From the NCBI RefSeq assembly GCF_000006445.2, contig NC_006044.2, forward strand, positions 682,001 to 746,000: 64,000 bases of DNA, read 5' to 3'. This document shows, piece after piece, positions 9,562 through 19,099 of the stretch. Numbering within the stretch: position 1 is the first letter of the stretch; every line of letters starts with the position of its first letter. This DNA is from Debaryomyces hansenii CBS767 (taxonomy: Eukaryota > Ascomycota > Pichiomycetes > Serinales > Debaryomycetaceae). The notes beneath the pieces are model-generated. The model was not told where the DNA came from, made no database searches, and saw only the letters and a list, made by a program, of their open reading frames with translations. The position numbers and the translations under genes are program-made.

Positions 9562-10180
9562 TATTAGTTTTCAAGTAGAAAATTTAATTCCATATTCGCA
9601 TATATTCTTATCAACCGAAAATTTCTTCAATACGATGCTTCAAGTCATTATCTTTTTCAGAACATATTTTGATTTGACATTGAGTTTTTAGTTTGGTAGG
9701 TATATATGCATTGGATCGAACCAAATCTGAAGAAGGATTTGGATTTCTGCATTTCAAGCATTATTAAAAGTTATGTTATTCTTAAGCTTACACAACCATT
9801 AACTATCCTACTTTAAAATCAACCCTATACTTCATACGAACCACTTTATAATAAACATTATGAGAGGAAACAAAAATCTTGATTCACCTGCAATACATAT
9901 TTTAAGCCAATAATGATGTAAGATATCTAATATACGGTTGAAATACATACTAAAAACCAATGATTACTTGTATGTAAGGGGTTTTGCTCTTTAAACTCAA
10001 GTTCTTATACTCAGTAATATAATGATACAAATATTATTATTACTATTATTATCATAAGCTAATTGTAAATAAAGTTAGACATATTGTAGCAAATTTGTCT
10101 GGAGCACTGTATAGCATATAGGCTGCAAAATATGCGCAAGGGGCCTTCAAGACTAGTAGCTCTTAACGTATGAAGATCTG
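9562..10180. other. Intergenic, no gene seen
   Basis: 619 bp between the 5' end of PTH1 and the 3' end of the next minus-strand gene. It contains AT-rich stretches and a short ATT/TTA trinucleotide run near 10031-10053. I see no open frame with family-like composition and no tRNA. Confidence 0.6.
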
Positions 10181-11062
10181 TTAACTATTGACATCAAATG
10201 GGGAGTGTATCTTTTTCTTTCTAGGAGTTTCGAACTTCAGAAATTCCTTTTGAATAAGTTTGACTGAATTTGCCAAATCCTGTTTCATATCATTGAAATT
10301 CATTTCTTTTGCTGTAATCCATCTTTCCGACTTATTTATCCTGAAAAGTTAATATATGCTTGTAATATAGGGAAGTAATTAACCAGTTAATAGAACATAC
10401 CTTTCAGCGCTTCTTTCTCTGTCAAGGGTGAATATTATTTCTTGCCATGCTCGTCTCTCCTGTTGTCAGTTAGTAAGTGCATAAGAAAAATATTTAAATG
10501 GGATAATTACCTTCATAGATTGATCAAGGTCTCTAATAGTAAGCTCCATCATACGGATGTAGTCATTGAAGATAAAGGCATATGCTTCTTCAATTTTCGA
10601 CCAATCAAAATTATCAATTTGTTGGAAAGTGTTAAGACTTTTTAGCTTGTCAATTTGGGCTTTTGCAGATATTTTCACCTCTTCAAGCTCTTGGTATCCT
10701 TCAATAGACTCGTTATCTACAACAATATTTCTACTTTGAAGAAATCTGCTTATTCCTGAAAGTGTTTCCATTTCACTAGTCTTGGTACTTTGTTCCATCA
10801 AATTTGCCGCCGGACATTCTCCATGATTTTTTTCATCGTTTTCCTTCTTTATTCTCTTCAGGGGAGTTTCATCTACAGTTTTGGATAAATTCCTCTTCAG
10901 AGACGAAGAATAGTACGAATTGTCCTGCTCCAAACTCGTAGGTGTTACTACCTGATCAGATCGTCCAATCTCAGAAGTGGGAAAAATTGTAGCGTTAACA
11001 TCGCAAGACGCTTCAGTAAGTTTAGCTTTGGAAACTGAATCCGTAGGTAGATTACTACTCAT
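10181..11062 (-). CDS. Unidentified nuclear-looking coiled-coil protein, three exons
   Basis: Exons 10511-11062, 10401-10459 and 10181-10340 on the minus strand join to 256 aa. Both introns have a TACTAAC or TTAAC-type branch site and CAG acceptors, and all junctions stay in frame. Residues 1-90 are Ser/Thr-rich with an NLS-like LKRIKK near 70. Residues ~105-240 are predicted helical: LEEVKISAKAQIDKLKSL, DNFDWSKIEEAYAFIFNDYI, then across the first splice ERRAWQEIIFTLDRERSAER. The C-terminus is basic (RKKK). The composition resembles small kinetochore or chromatin subunits, but I cannot name a family. Without splicing the frame would stop inside the first intron. Confidence 0.72.
10341..10400 (-). 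other. Second intron of the three-exon gene (60 nt)
   Basis: On the minus strand: GTATGT donor starting at 10400, a TATTAAC sequence as probable branch site, and TTTTCAG acceptor ending at 10341. The codon split AG|G becomes Arg and the downstream frame stays open for 52 more residues to TAA. Confidence 0.78.
10460..10510 (-). other. First intron of the three-exon gene (51 nt)
   Basis: On the minus strand: GTAATT donor starting at 10510 (weaker than GTATGT), a strong CTTACTAACTG branch site about 12 nt before the acceptor, and ACAACAG ending at 10460. It is a phase-0 intron. Reading through would end the protein in a stop inside the intron. Confidence 0.78.
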
Positions 11063-11170
11063 ATTTGCAGTGTTTTAATAACTGTTGTACGTTTTATGCT
11101 TTCAAAAGTTTTGCAGCTTTAAGAAAGAATCGTAATACTCATATCGCGTAAATCGTTCATTCATACTAAA

Positions 11171-11205
11171 CAAATAAATAAATAAATAAATGAATAAATA
11201 AATAG
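11171..11205. repeat. AAAT tetranucleotide microsatellite
   Basis: About nine units of AAAT/AATA with one GAAT interruption, lying between the 5' end of the three-exon gene and the 3' end of the ABC transporter gene. Confidence 0.9.
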
Positions 11206-11279
11206 AAATATATAGTAATATATACATAATAGTATTTCATAATAACCAATGTCAATGTTCTTCATCTCGCAAACATGTC

Positions 11280-13385
11280 TTACAACGTAGTCAAGTTTTT
11301 GTGGGAAGTATTGTATCTTATATGTTGTGCATTGGAAACCTTCTTCAATTCTTGTAACCTTTCTCTCAAGTATGGAACATCTCTCAAGTTCTTTTCTAAT
11401 ACCAATCTTTCTTCCTCAAACTTCAATCTCTTAGTTGCGTTCAATTCACCGAAGAAATAACCACCTTTTCCATCGAATTTAAGCAAATAATTATGGAAGT
11501 GCCATAATGCAGGCCTGTGTGCGACCGATAATAACGAAATTCCTAATTCTTGAGCATGCTTATACATAAATTGTTCCATTGTTGGAGAGACAGCCGAAGT
11601 ACATTCATCCAAAACAGCAAATTTAGGCTTGTGGTAATACAACCTAGCCATGGCCAATCTTTGTTGAGCTCCGACTGATAATTCTTCAGCCCAGTTACGC
11701 GTCATATTCCAAGGGTCTTCACCAATAAGCAAGTCATCTAATTGCAAAATTTTCATAATTTCGTCCAAATTCTTATCCGAGTTGGCGTCTTTATTTTTGT
11801 CGAACTCGTCAAGGGAATCCGGATAAATAATCTGTTCTCTCAAATTACCCTTACATAAATAAGCTCTCTGAGGTAAATAAAACATATTCTTAGTGGTTGG
11901 AATAGTCAAGTTACCCTCGTTGCATGGCCATAAGCCACCTAACATTCTGAACAATGAAGATTTACCAGAACCATTTGGCCCTGCAATCAACAAGTGTTGG
12001 CCATGTTTGACACTAAAATTCAAACATTCAATCAAGGTGACATCAGCAGGGGTGACCAATCTAACGTCCTTAAAAGTGATATCATCACCGTAGTTCACAT
12101 TGTTGGAGGTTGAAAGTTGATCACCGGTAGGAAGTGCGTCTTTTAATTTTCTCTTTTGAATCTCAACTAACGCCTCTTGGAAGTCGGCGACTCTAGTAGC
12201 ATGGCCAAGAACTTGTAAAAGATATCTTCTTGAATAAATCAATCTGTCTAACGAATCAGAGGCACTCAAAAGTAATCTTCTATTCGTAATGAAGTCAGCC
12301 GAGGCAGATGGATTTGGGTCGTTACCCAAATATCTGTTAATAAATACTGGGGCCGAACATAACACTAAACCAGCAGCCCCCCAAAAGTACTTCACAATAA
12401 AAGTTTGTGCTATTTCATGAATGGCCTTTTTCCAATATTCCATCTTCAAGAATCTTTCTAATTGATAGTAACAATAATCAATATAATCCAATTCACGATT
12501 ATAACCCCTTAAGAACGCAATTTCTTCGCTATTGGTGACAATCTTAGAGTGGGCCGATCTTAATTGGCCTTCTAAGTTTGCTCTTTCAGCAGCGATCTTA
12601 GCAAACGGAGGCGAAAAGAAACGCAAGATAATAGTCGAGAAATGGGCAATAATCCCCAATGCAAGACTACCTTCACCGCTCCCAACACCGCTTTTTGATA
12701 ACTCCCTCGCACATAACAACATATCCAATGTAGGCTTCAACAATTGACCTGGCAAACTCGATAACGCCTGGGCCAATCTTGCCACATCGGTGGAAATTCT
12801 TTGATCCGGATCTTTAATCTTGCTGTCGGATAACTGGATCAAAGAATAGTAGTTAGGATCAAGATTGTCGGGCAAATAGTCCTCCATGATGCTATTATTC
12901 ATGTTACATCTCAACGACCTCCGTAACATGCTCCTAGTCCATGTCAATAACGAATTGACCAAGGATGCGGGAAACCCAATCAACATCCACACCGCCAACA
13001 ACTTCCCGAACACCCTGAGCCTTTTACTGACCAAAGCACCCACTAATTTACCGTCCAAACTGGCAACCTTGATCGTCAAATACGCCCTTATCACCAACAA
13101 CACCAAATGTGCCCCCAAGTACATCACCGCCAGATTTGTCCACCCTGGTATTGCTGACCGGAACAACCTAAGTCCCGCTTGCTTGCTGATTTTGGTCTTC
13201 TTCTTTTCCACTTCCTTCGAAACATCCTCTCTCTTGGTACGTCTTGACTTGGTATTAGTTGCGCCCGAAAAAGCAGCCGTAATCAAAAGAATATACGACG
13301 AGTTCAAAAAGAGTGATCTATTATTCTTGTATACATTGAATACCGCCAATGCAAATGAGCTATCGGTGGCCTTTTTATACGACAT
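11280..13385 (-). CDS. Peroxisomal long-chain fatty-acyl ABC half-transporter (Pxa1/Pxa2, ALDP family)
   Basis: 701 aa. The N-terminal half is hydrophobic, with segments near 25-40, 85-105 and 125-150, and holds the ALDP-type loop SEEIAFLRGYNREL. The ATP-binding domain has Walker A GPNGSGKSS near 467, signature LSVGAQQRLAMARLYYHKP near 566, Walker B FAVLDECTSAVS and the switch His in SVAHRP. In yeast, Pxa1 and Pxa2 form a heterodimer that imports very-long and long-chain acyl-CoA into peroxisomes for beta-oxidation. I lean to Pxa2, but assignment between the two needs an alignment. It is shorter than the ~850-aa S. cerevisiae proteins, mainly at the N-terminus. Confidence 0.92.
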   Translation of the reverse strand: MSYKKATDSSFALAVFNVYKNNRSLFLNSSYILLITAAFSGATNTKSRRTKREDVSKEVEKKKTKISKQAGLRLFRSAIPGWTNLAVMYLGAHLVLLVIRAYLTIKVASLDGKLVGALVSKRLRVFGKLLAVWMLIGFPASLVNSLLTWTRSMLRRSLRCNMNNSIMEDYLPDNLDPNYYSLIQLSDSKIKDPDQRISTDVARLAQALSSLPGQLLKPTLDMLLCARELSKSGVGSGEGSLALGIIAHFSTIILRFFSPPFAKIAAERANLEGQLRSAHSKIVTNSEEIAFLRGYNRELDYIDYCYYQLERFLKMEYWKKAIHEIAQTFIVKYFWGAAGLVLCSAPVFINRYLGNDPNPSASADFITNRRLLLSASDSLDRLIYSRRYLLQVLGHATRVADFQEALVEIQKRKLKDALPTGDQLSTSNNVNYGDDITFKDVRLVTPADVTLIECLNFSVKHGQHLLIAGPNGSGKSSLFRMLGGLWPCNEGNLTIPTTKNMFYLPQRAYLCKGNLREQIIYPDSLDEFDKNKDANSDKNLDEIMKILQLDDLLIGEDPWNMTRNWAEELSVGAQQRLAMARLYYHKPKFAVLDECTSAVSPTMEQFMYKHAQELGISLLSVAHRPALWHFHNYLLKFDGKGGYFFGELNATKRLKFEEERLVLEKNLRDVPYLRERLQELKKVSNAQHIRYNTSHKNLTTL

Positions 13386-13657
13386 TTCTAACCCAATAAA
13401 ATTTATCTAACACTCTAACAGTGTTTAGTTCTTCAATAATATTAAAACGTCTTGATTTATATCGTCAACAGGCTTACTCTCTGCTTAAAAACTACCATAT
13501 ATTACCGGAAGAGGTTCAATTTCACTGTGATTTTTAACTGTGGGGGGAATTTAAGGGCCGCTTACATAAACTTTACGATGGTGCTGACAAATCGATTATC
13601 TATTCACTATATAAGAGACCGAGTAGAGTGAAATCATACTAAGTACTCCCTTACCTT

Positions 13658-14047
13658 CTATTGGGTCTGTAGTATATCAGAAACCTTCTTCTTGCCCGCG
13701 TCGATTTTGGACTGCAATTCGTCCATGCGGTTATAATAGAAATAATTGGCCAAATCTGTGGTGTTCTTGCAATCTGGGGTTTGACTGAGAAGCCTTTCGT
13801 ACAATTGGCAGATATCATCCACAGACGGAGACTCTTCAAGATTGAGCAGGCCTTGTTGTATAGATAATTGAGTACTGGCATGATCGAACCACTCACGAGA
13901 CACATATTCTAGTTTCTGCTCGCTGGGCGACACCGATGATGGTTCGATGAGGCCGTTCATGTGGAGGAGCTGTGTTAACAACAATAAATCGCGTTTGGAG
14001 TAGGTGCTTGGATCCGTGGGGTCTGTGGATACATTGGCTGAACTCAT
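13658..14047 (-). CDS. Small conserved-looking protein of unknown function
   Basis: 129 aa. It has an acidic, Ser/Thr-rich N-terminus, then a helical block YSKRDLLLLTQLLHMNG, a REWFDHAS segment, DDICQLYERLLSQ and a C-terminal helix MDELQSKIDAGKKKVSDIL. The alternation of hydrophobic residues and normal codon use argue for a real protein, and it is too long and compositionally coherent to be chance. The ATG at 14047 is preceded by a bidirectional promoter shared with the kinase gene. I do not recognise the family. Confidence 0.62.
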   Translation of the reverse strand: MSSANVSTDPTDPSTYSKRDLLLLTQLLHMNGLIEPSSVSPSEQKLEYVSREWFDHASTQLSIQQGLLNLEESPSVDDICQLYERLLSQTPDCKNTTDLANYFYYNRMDELQSKIDAGKKKVSDILQTQ

Positions 14048-14285
14048 GGTTATTATATTTGACTGACAGCCGACTTTGAGTTGAAAGAAGAAAGAGTTTG
14101 GCGGTGCAACATTTTGACCTGATTCGATATGCGTAGAAGGGCCACAAACAGGAGAGTGGCTTTACCATTTTGTCAACATGGATTTTGAAATTAGACAGTA
14201 CTAGCAGCAGGTAGAATGCAAACTATTCATTCTACACGAGAAAAGGTTCGGGAAAGAGATATATTGAGCATATGCGGACGTAGAA

Positions 14286-16856
14286 ATGACGATTAAGAAG
14301 CTATCACCGGATTTTGAAGAGCGGTTTGCCCGAATAAGCATCGATTTATCGGGTTGTGGAGCTAACGAAGGCCACAGCAGATTAGACCCAGAGATCACCA
14401 ACCCCGAGACGGCAAGATCGTTTGGCGTGGCAAGATCGAGCAGAAAGAAGACATATCCGTCCCATCTATACCCGAATGGGACGCCTAGTACTAACTATAC
14501 CACGCCATCTAAACAGCCCGTATTGTCTACGGCCAAGAGGGCCAAATCGAGAAACCTTTCGAATCAGCTCAAAATTGCATCCAACTCTACGACAGATGAT
14601 CATTTAGCGGTCACGCCAACGAGAATTGAATCCCAGAATACACATAAGCATGGAAATAGGTCCATGTCTACCGTGAAACAGCCGTCGAAGAGAATATTGA
14701 GTTGTCCGATGTCTGAAAGACCGAACCGAACAAAAGACCACCTGTTTTCTTTCATGAAGGAAACGTCTTCATCAATGAACAAGCATGTGAATGTTTTCAA
14801 CAGCGGTGTTGGAACGTCGCCTACCCCAAATCGGGTATCCCAAGAACCCCAGCCACTGACAAAGAGAGTCAGCTCATCTAACACGACAAAGAGAAGGCAT
14901 CAGCTAGAACATCGTACTCGTAATATAAGCGGAGGAAGCTACAATAATGGAGCACGAGAAAGAAGAATCATGTCAACGCAAGCACCTGTTACTAGACCCA
15001 CCGATATCACCAATATAAGCTATAGCGTGCCCACGCTGAAGTTCCATGAGATTAAGTCGAAAGATGAGAATTTAAAGATTCCTAACTACAATGGGTTGGG
15101 CTACAATCCTCCATATGACTCTATGAACTCGCCGTCGAAGCACAGACATGTTTCCCAGCCATTTACTCAAAAATCAAAAGATGATGTATACGATAGGTTG
15201 TATAACAATTCAAACAGTAATAGAACCAAGACAGGAACCACGTCTCCCAGAAGCCTAAATTCAAGACTGGAGTGCCACCAAACTAGAAACCAATGTTCAG
15301 AGAATGAGTCGAATAATACGGAGACTCCAAAAATTCAGAATACGCATGAACTCTTGCTGATAATTTACCGGGAAGATCCTGATTTATTTTCTTTTGGGTA
15401 TACAAGTCATAAAGATTTCAACAAACGACAACATATGGATACCCAGAACTTGAATTCTGGTGTAAGTGGATATTCGGGACCATTGAGCATATACGAAAGA
15501 GGTGAAATATTGAGAAAGAAGGATATATATTTTATGCCGAGCGAAAATGGCAATACCTTGGAAAATGATCCCAGGTCAATTAACGTTAGAAATTACAGCC
15601 AGAATTTTGGATTTGATGATAAGACCGGAAATTATATAATTGTTCCTCATGACCACATCAACTATCGTTACGAAATTGAAACAATATTAGGAAACGGTTC
15701 ATTTGGTAATGTGGTGAGATGCAAAGATCACAAATATTTTGATTCTGAAAATAATAACAAAACAGTTGCAATAAAAATAATCAAGAACGATATAAAATGG
15801 TCGTTACAAGCTGTATACGAAACCAAAATGTTAAAGCATTTAAACGAGAAAATGAAAACCACCGAAAAAACACTATTCGAAAAGGATTTCCCTATACTAA
15901 CATACATTGATCATTTCCATTTTAGAGGTCATATGTGTATTATATCTGAAATGTTATCACTAAATTTATACTCTTTACTAGAAATCATAAGATTTCGTGG
16001 CCTATCGTTAAATCTTTTAAGACTGTTTTCTAGGAGTATATTGACGGGATTGGACTTCATACATAAACAAAATATTATTCATTGTGATATAAAACCTGAA
16101 AATATCATGATAAAGTTGCCATCAAATTTCCATCCAAACAATGATGCAGTAAATGAAAAAGATCTCGTGGTGAAGATTATTGATTTTGGCTCCTCTTGTT
16201 TTGATAAGGAAATTTCCTACTCTTATATCCAATCAAGATTCTACAGAGCACCAGAAGTTGTACTTGGCGCTAGTTACAATAATATGATTGATATTTGGTC
16301 ATTTGGTTGTGTAATAGCGGAATTATTTTCAGGAGCACCATTACTTGCAGGTAAGAATGAGTTGGAGCAGATTGGCTTAATATTAGAGTTATTTGGTGCT
16401 CCCAATAGCAGCCTTATTCTAGAACAAAGAGATAAGTTAATGAAATCAGCAAAGAGACAAAAAGCTGCTACTAATTTCAATAACATTGACCCGAATAAAG
16501 GTATTGATCAATCGGTCATGAATAAAGTCTCTGTGGATGAAAAGACAATCCGAAAAACGCTTCTCTTTAGTCTTTTTGACATACTGGGGAAAATCAATTT
16601 ACAATTCCTTAACATGAGGAGCCAAGTGGTTGCAAATACAATCTCTTCAACAATACCAGGAGCTTCTGCTGTAAAGAAAAAATTCAAACCAAATTCTAAA
16701 GGTTTGGAAATTTTGTTACGTCTAAATACGACCAGAGAAACTAAAAAGGACATTCAGTTATTCTCTAAATTTTTGCATTCAATTTTTAAATGGAACCCTT
16801 CGGAAAGACCTCCTGCATCAGAATTATTAAATGATTCGTTTTTGAGGGAATTATAA
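14286..16856 (+). CDS. DYRK-family protein kinase, Pom1-like
   Basis: 856 aa. The first ~450 residues are Ser/Thr/Asn-rich and basic, probably disordered and phosphorylated. The DYRK homology box HINYRYEIETILGNGSFGNV leads into the kinase: glycine loop at ~469, catalytic Lys in VAIKII, HCDIKPEN loop near 599, and DFGSSC. The YSYIQSRFYRAPEV activation segment has the Tyr-x-Tyr that DYRKs autophosphorylate. The kinase domain has a long insert after ~715 rich in Lys and Asn. Class-2 DYRKs in fission yeast (Pom1) control cell polarity and size. The short catalytic core placed at the far C-terminus fits that class. The function in this yeast is inferred only. Confidence 0.88.
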   Translation: MTIKKLSPDFEERFARISIDLSGCGANEGHSRLDPEITNPETARSFGVARSSRKKTYPSHLYPNGTPSTNYTTPSKQPVLSTAKRAKSRNLSNQLKIASNSTTDDHLAVTPTRIESQNTHKHGNRSMSTVKQPSKRILSCPMSERPNRTKDHLFSFMKETSSSMNKHVNVFNSGVGTSPTPNRVSQEPQPLTKRVSSSNTTKRRHQLEHRTRNISGGSYNNGARERRIMSTQAPVTRPTDITNISYSVPTLKFHEIKSKDENLKIPNYNGLGYNPPYDSMNSPSKHRHVSQPFTQKSKDDVYDRLYNNSNSNRTKTGTTSPRSLNSRLECHQTRNQCSENESNNTETPKIQNTHELLLIIYREDPDLFSFGYTSHKDFNKRQHMDTQNLNSGVSGYSGPLSIYERGEILRKKDIYFMPSENGNTLENDPRSINVRNYSQNFGFDDKTGNYIIVPHDHINYRYEIETILGNGSFGNVVRCKDHKYFDSENNNKTVAIKIIKNDIKWSLQAVYETKMLKHLNEKMKTTEKTLFEKDFPILTYIDHFHFRGHMCIISEMLSLNLYSLLEIIRFRGLSLNLLRLFSRSILTGLDFIHKQNIIHCDIKPENIMIKLPSNFHPNNDAVNEKDLVVKIIDFGSSCFDKEISYSYIQSRFYRAPEVVLGASYNNMIDIWSFGCVIAELFSGAPLLAGKNELEQIGLILELFGAPNSSLILEQRDKLMKSAKRQKAATNFNNIDPNKGIDQSVMNKVSVDEKTIRKTLLFSLFDILGKINLQFLNMRSQVVANTISSTIPGASAVKKKFKPNSKGLEILLRLNTTRETKKDIQLFSKFLHSIFKWNPSERPPASELLNDSFLREL

Positions 16857-16957
16857 GGTAGATAAATATATAGCCTAAATTAGACAACTATTAATCCATT
16901 ATAACCTAGCTGTAAAACTGCAAAAAGTGCGGGTTTGGGCCCAAAAAAAAAGAAAAT

Positions 16958-17048
16958 TGCGAATTCTGTGGATCGAACACAGGACCTTCAGATTAACTGG
17001 ACCGAAGTTGACTTCAGTCTGACGCTCTCCCAACTGAGCTAAATCCGC
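16958..17048 (-). tRNA. tRNA-Phe(GAA) with 18-nt intron
   Basis: On the minus strand the acceptor GCGGATT pairs with AATTCGC and the discriminator is A. The D arm is GCTCAGTTGGGAGAGC, the anticodon loop CTGAAG is followed by an 18-nt intron, and the T arm contains GGTTCGATCC-like TGTTCGATCC. The mature 73-nt body is nearly identical to yeast tRNA-Phe, and the intron includes CTTCGG, which can pair with the anticodon region. A run of A at 16943-16951 is the Pol III terminator read on the minus strand. Confidence 0.97.
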
Positions 17049-17351
17049 AGATTTCTTTACTTTTCCGACAATAAAATTTACTATATATTCGCATATTGAC
17101 ATCTTTAGATACTTTCGGGACTACGAAAGGTACTCAGAATATCTACGAAATATGGAATAGACATTCAAGTTAATTTGTATAGAATTTCATGTGTGGTTCC
17201 ATAAAATCAAGTCATTTATGTGTAACTGAAGAATTCTTGCTATAACGAGAATCATGTGAACCTTTTATTCTCTTGTCGCACAGTCCCCACAGTCATGACA
17301 TAATTTTGATCTTTTTTATACTATGTACTAGTTACTTAGCCATACTTGAAA

Positions 17352-19037
17352 ATGTCAGAAAAAACTGGTAAGGATAACTTCAAGTATCGTGAAAGGGCCT
17401 CCAAGGTTCTTTCAAAAATGTATGATAAAACAAGTGATATTGCTGGAAACAATTCAGGTAAGAATAAAGGAATTGCGGCTGGGACAGCAGCTTCTCTTAT
17501 CAGTTTAGGAATTGATCGAATTAATCAAGGACAATCGGTAGATGAGACTGATGGTTTACCATATACTGAAGATGAATTGAATCAATTGAAAGAATTGGAA
17601 TCGGAAATGGATGACAGCAAGTCTTCTCATTTTGTCGATAGATTCATGGAGAAATTATTGAAGCATGCCATTCCAACAGATGGGCCAGAGAAAGAAATGC
17701 TTGAAAGGAGAGTGGCAGATCCTGAACGACTCAAGAAACCGAATTTGTCAATTAGGATACTTACGTCTAATTTTAAGAGATTAAGTTCGAAGATGAGTTC
17801 ATTTTTTGTATTACAGTACGGTTTGATTCACATTATCACCTGGAGAAAGCCTACTAAAACTTTATCATTTTTGGTTTTCTATACCTCAATTTGCTTGTGG
17901 CCACATCTCATATTGGCTTACCCAATGATTTTTCTTATATTTGGAGTAATGTTACCAGCGTATATCCATAGACACCCCATGAGAACCCCGGAATTGATAA
18001 AAGTTAAAAAAAGAGGGCAATCGATATTAGATTTTTTCAATCTGTCAAGTGATACTAGTGTTATTGAAGATTTAATTGGCAAAGATTATCATAACGATTC
18101 AGGTTCAGAGTCTGATTCTCTCCAACCTGTTATTTCTAAATCTTCTGATACTTCTAGCATGTTCAGCAAGAAGCCCGTGTCAGCATCAAAATTAAAAGAC
18201 GGTGATGTAAATGAACGTATACAGAAGAAGGATAAAACTCGTCATGTGAAGTCACAAATGACGTTGTTTATTAATATGAGAGATTTACAAAACTTGACGA
18301 CAGATGTTCTTAATGGGATTAATGGCGCAGAGAAATTTTGGTATGAAACAGCTGGATTTAAGGACGAAAGGCTTTCCACGTTTATATTTTACGGAGTGAT
18401 TGCTGCTACTTCCATAGTCTTGGTATTTGGACGTTTCATTCCATGGCGATTAATTTTTATTCAATCGGGATGGGCCGGACTTATAGTTTGTCATCCAAAT
18501 AGTAAGAAATACATTATGAGTATTAAAAAGTCAAAGAAGGCTAAGAAGGTGAAGGATGTAAAAGAATCCAAAGAGAAAGAGGGTAGATTTGAGAGACACG
18601 ACATTATTATTGATGATTCTGCAGAAATAAGGATTGTAGAGGTGTTCGAATTACAGAACAAGAACATGCTGAATAATCAATGGTCTTTCCATAGATATAC
18701 AAGCAATATGTTTGACATTAAAAACCACGCAAGAGCGGCAGGAAAAAGGCCTCTTGGGGTGGATGACTTATCAAAGGTATTACCTCCTCCCGATTGGAAA
18801 TTCGATATGGGGTATGCCAATAAATGGGAGATTGACATTGATCCACAAAAGTTTTTTAAAGAGAGAAATATCAATAATCCGTACTTACAAGTACATGAAG
18901 ATGAGAAAGAAGGTTGGATATATGATAAATTGGACGGGGTAGACAATCTGGATTCTAGTTATGAGTTCAGAAGAAGGAGGTTATCGAGAGAATGCTACAG
19001 GTATTCTAGACCCCCTGTTATCCCGAAGAATACATAG
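17352..19037 (+). CDS. Peroxin of the Pex28/Pex29 (Pex24) family with dysferlin domain
   Basis: 561 aa from the ATG at 17352. The frame is open 6 bases further upstream, but only through a TTG. The first ~135 residues are soluble. Membrane segments follow near 155-215 (LSFLVFYTSICLWPHLILAY, MIFLIFGVMLPAYI) and again near 340-380. The C-terminal half is the DysF-type domain with FELQNKNMLNNQWS, LPPPDWKF and GWIYDKLDG...RRRRLSREC. Such peroxins sit in the ER/peroxisome membrane and control peroxisome number and size. NMRDLQNLTTDVLNGINGAE is a family-conserved block before the second membrane region. Choice between Pex28 and Pex29 needs alignment. Confidence 0.85.
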   Translation: MSEKTGKDNFKYRERASKVLSKMYDKTSDIAGNNSGKNKGIAAGTAASLISLGIDRINQGQSVDETDGLPYTEDELNQLKELESEMDDSKSSHFVDRFMEKLLKHAIPTDGPEKEMLERRVADPERLKKPNLSIRILTSNFKRLSSKMSSFFVLQYGLIHIITWRKPTKTLSFLVFYTSICLWPHLILAYPMIFLIFGVMLPAYIHRHPMRTPELIKVKKRGQSILDFFNLSSDTSVIEDLIGKDYHNDSGSESDSLQPVISKSSDTSSMFSKKPVSASKLKDGDVNERIQKKDKTRHVKSQMTLFINMRDLQNLTTDVLNGINGAEKFWYETAGFKDERLSTFIFYGVIAATSIVLVFGRFIPWRLIFIQSGWAGLIVCHPNSKKYIMSIKKSKKAKKVKDVKESKEKEGRFERHDIIIDDSAEIRIVEVFELQNKNMLNNQWSFHRYTSNMFDIKNHARAAGKRPLGVDDLSKVLPPPDWKFDMGYANKWEIDIDPQKFFKERNINNPYLQVHEDEKEGWIYDKLDGVDNLDSSYEFRRRRLSRECYRYSRPPVIPKNT

Positions 19038-19099
19038 GATATATATATTTATTACACTATTTGCTTTTTGATACAAACGTCGTAGAATTACATTAATCA

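Noticed and set aside
12886..13410. 174-codon plus-strand frame
   Set aside because: It lies antisense within the peroxisomal ABC transporter gene, which has full family motifs.
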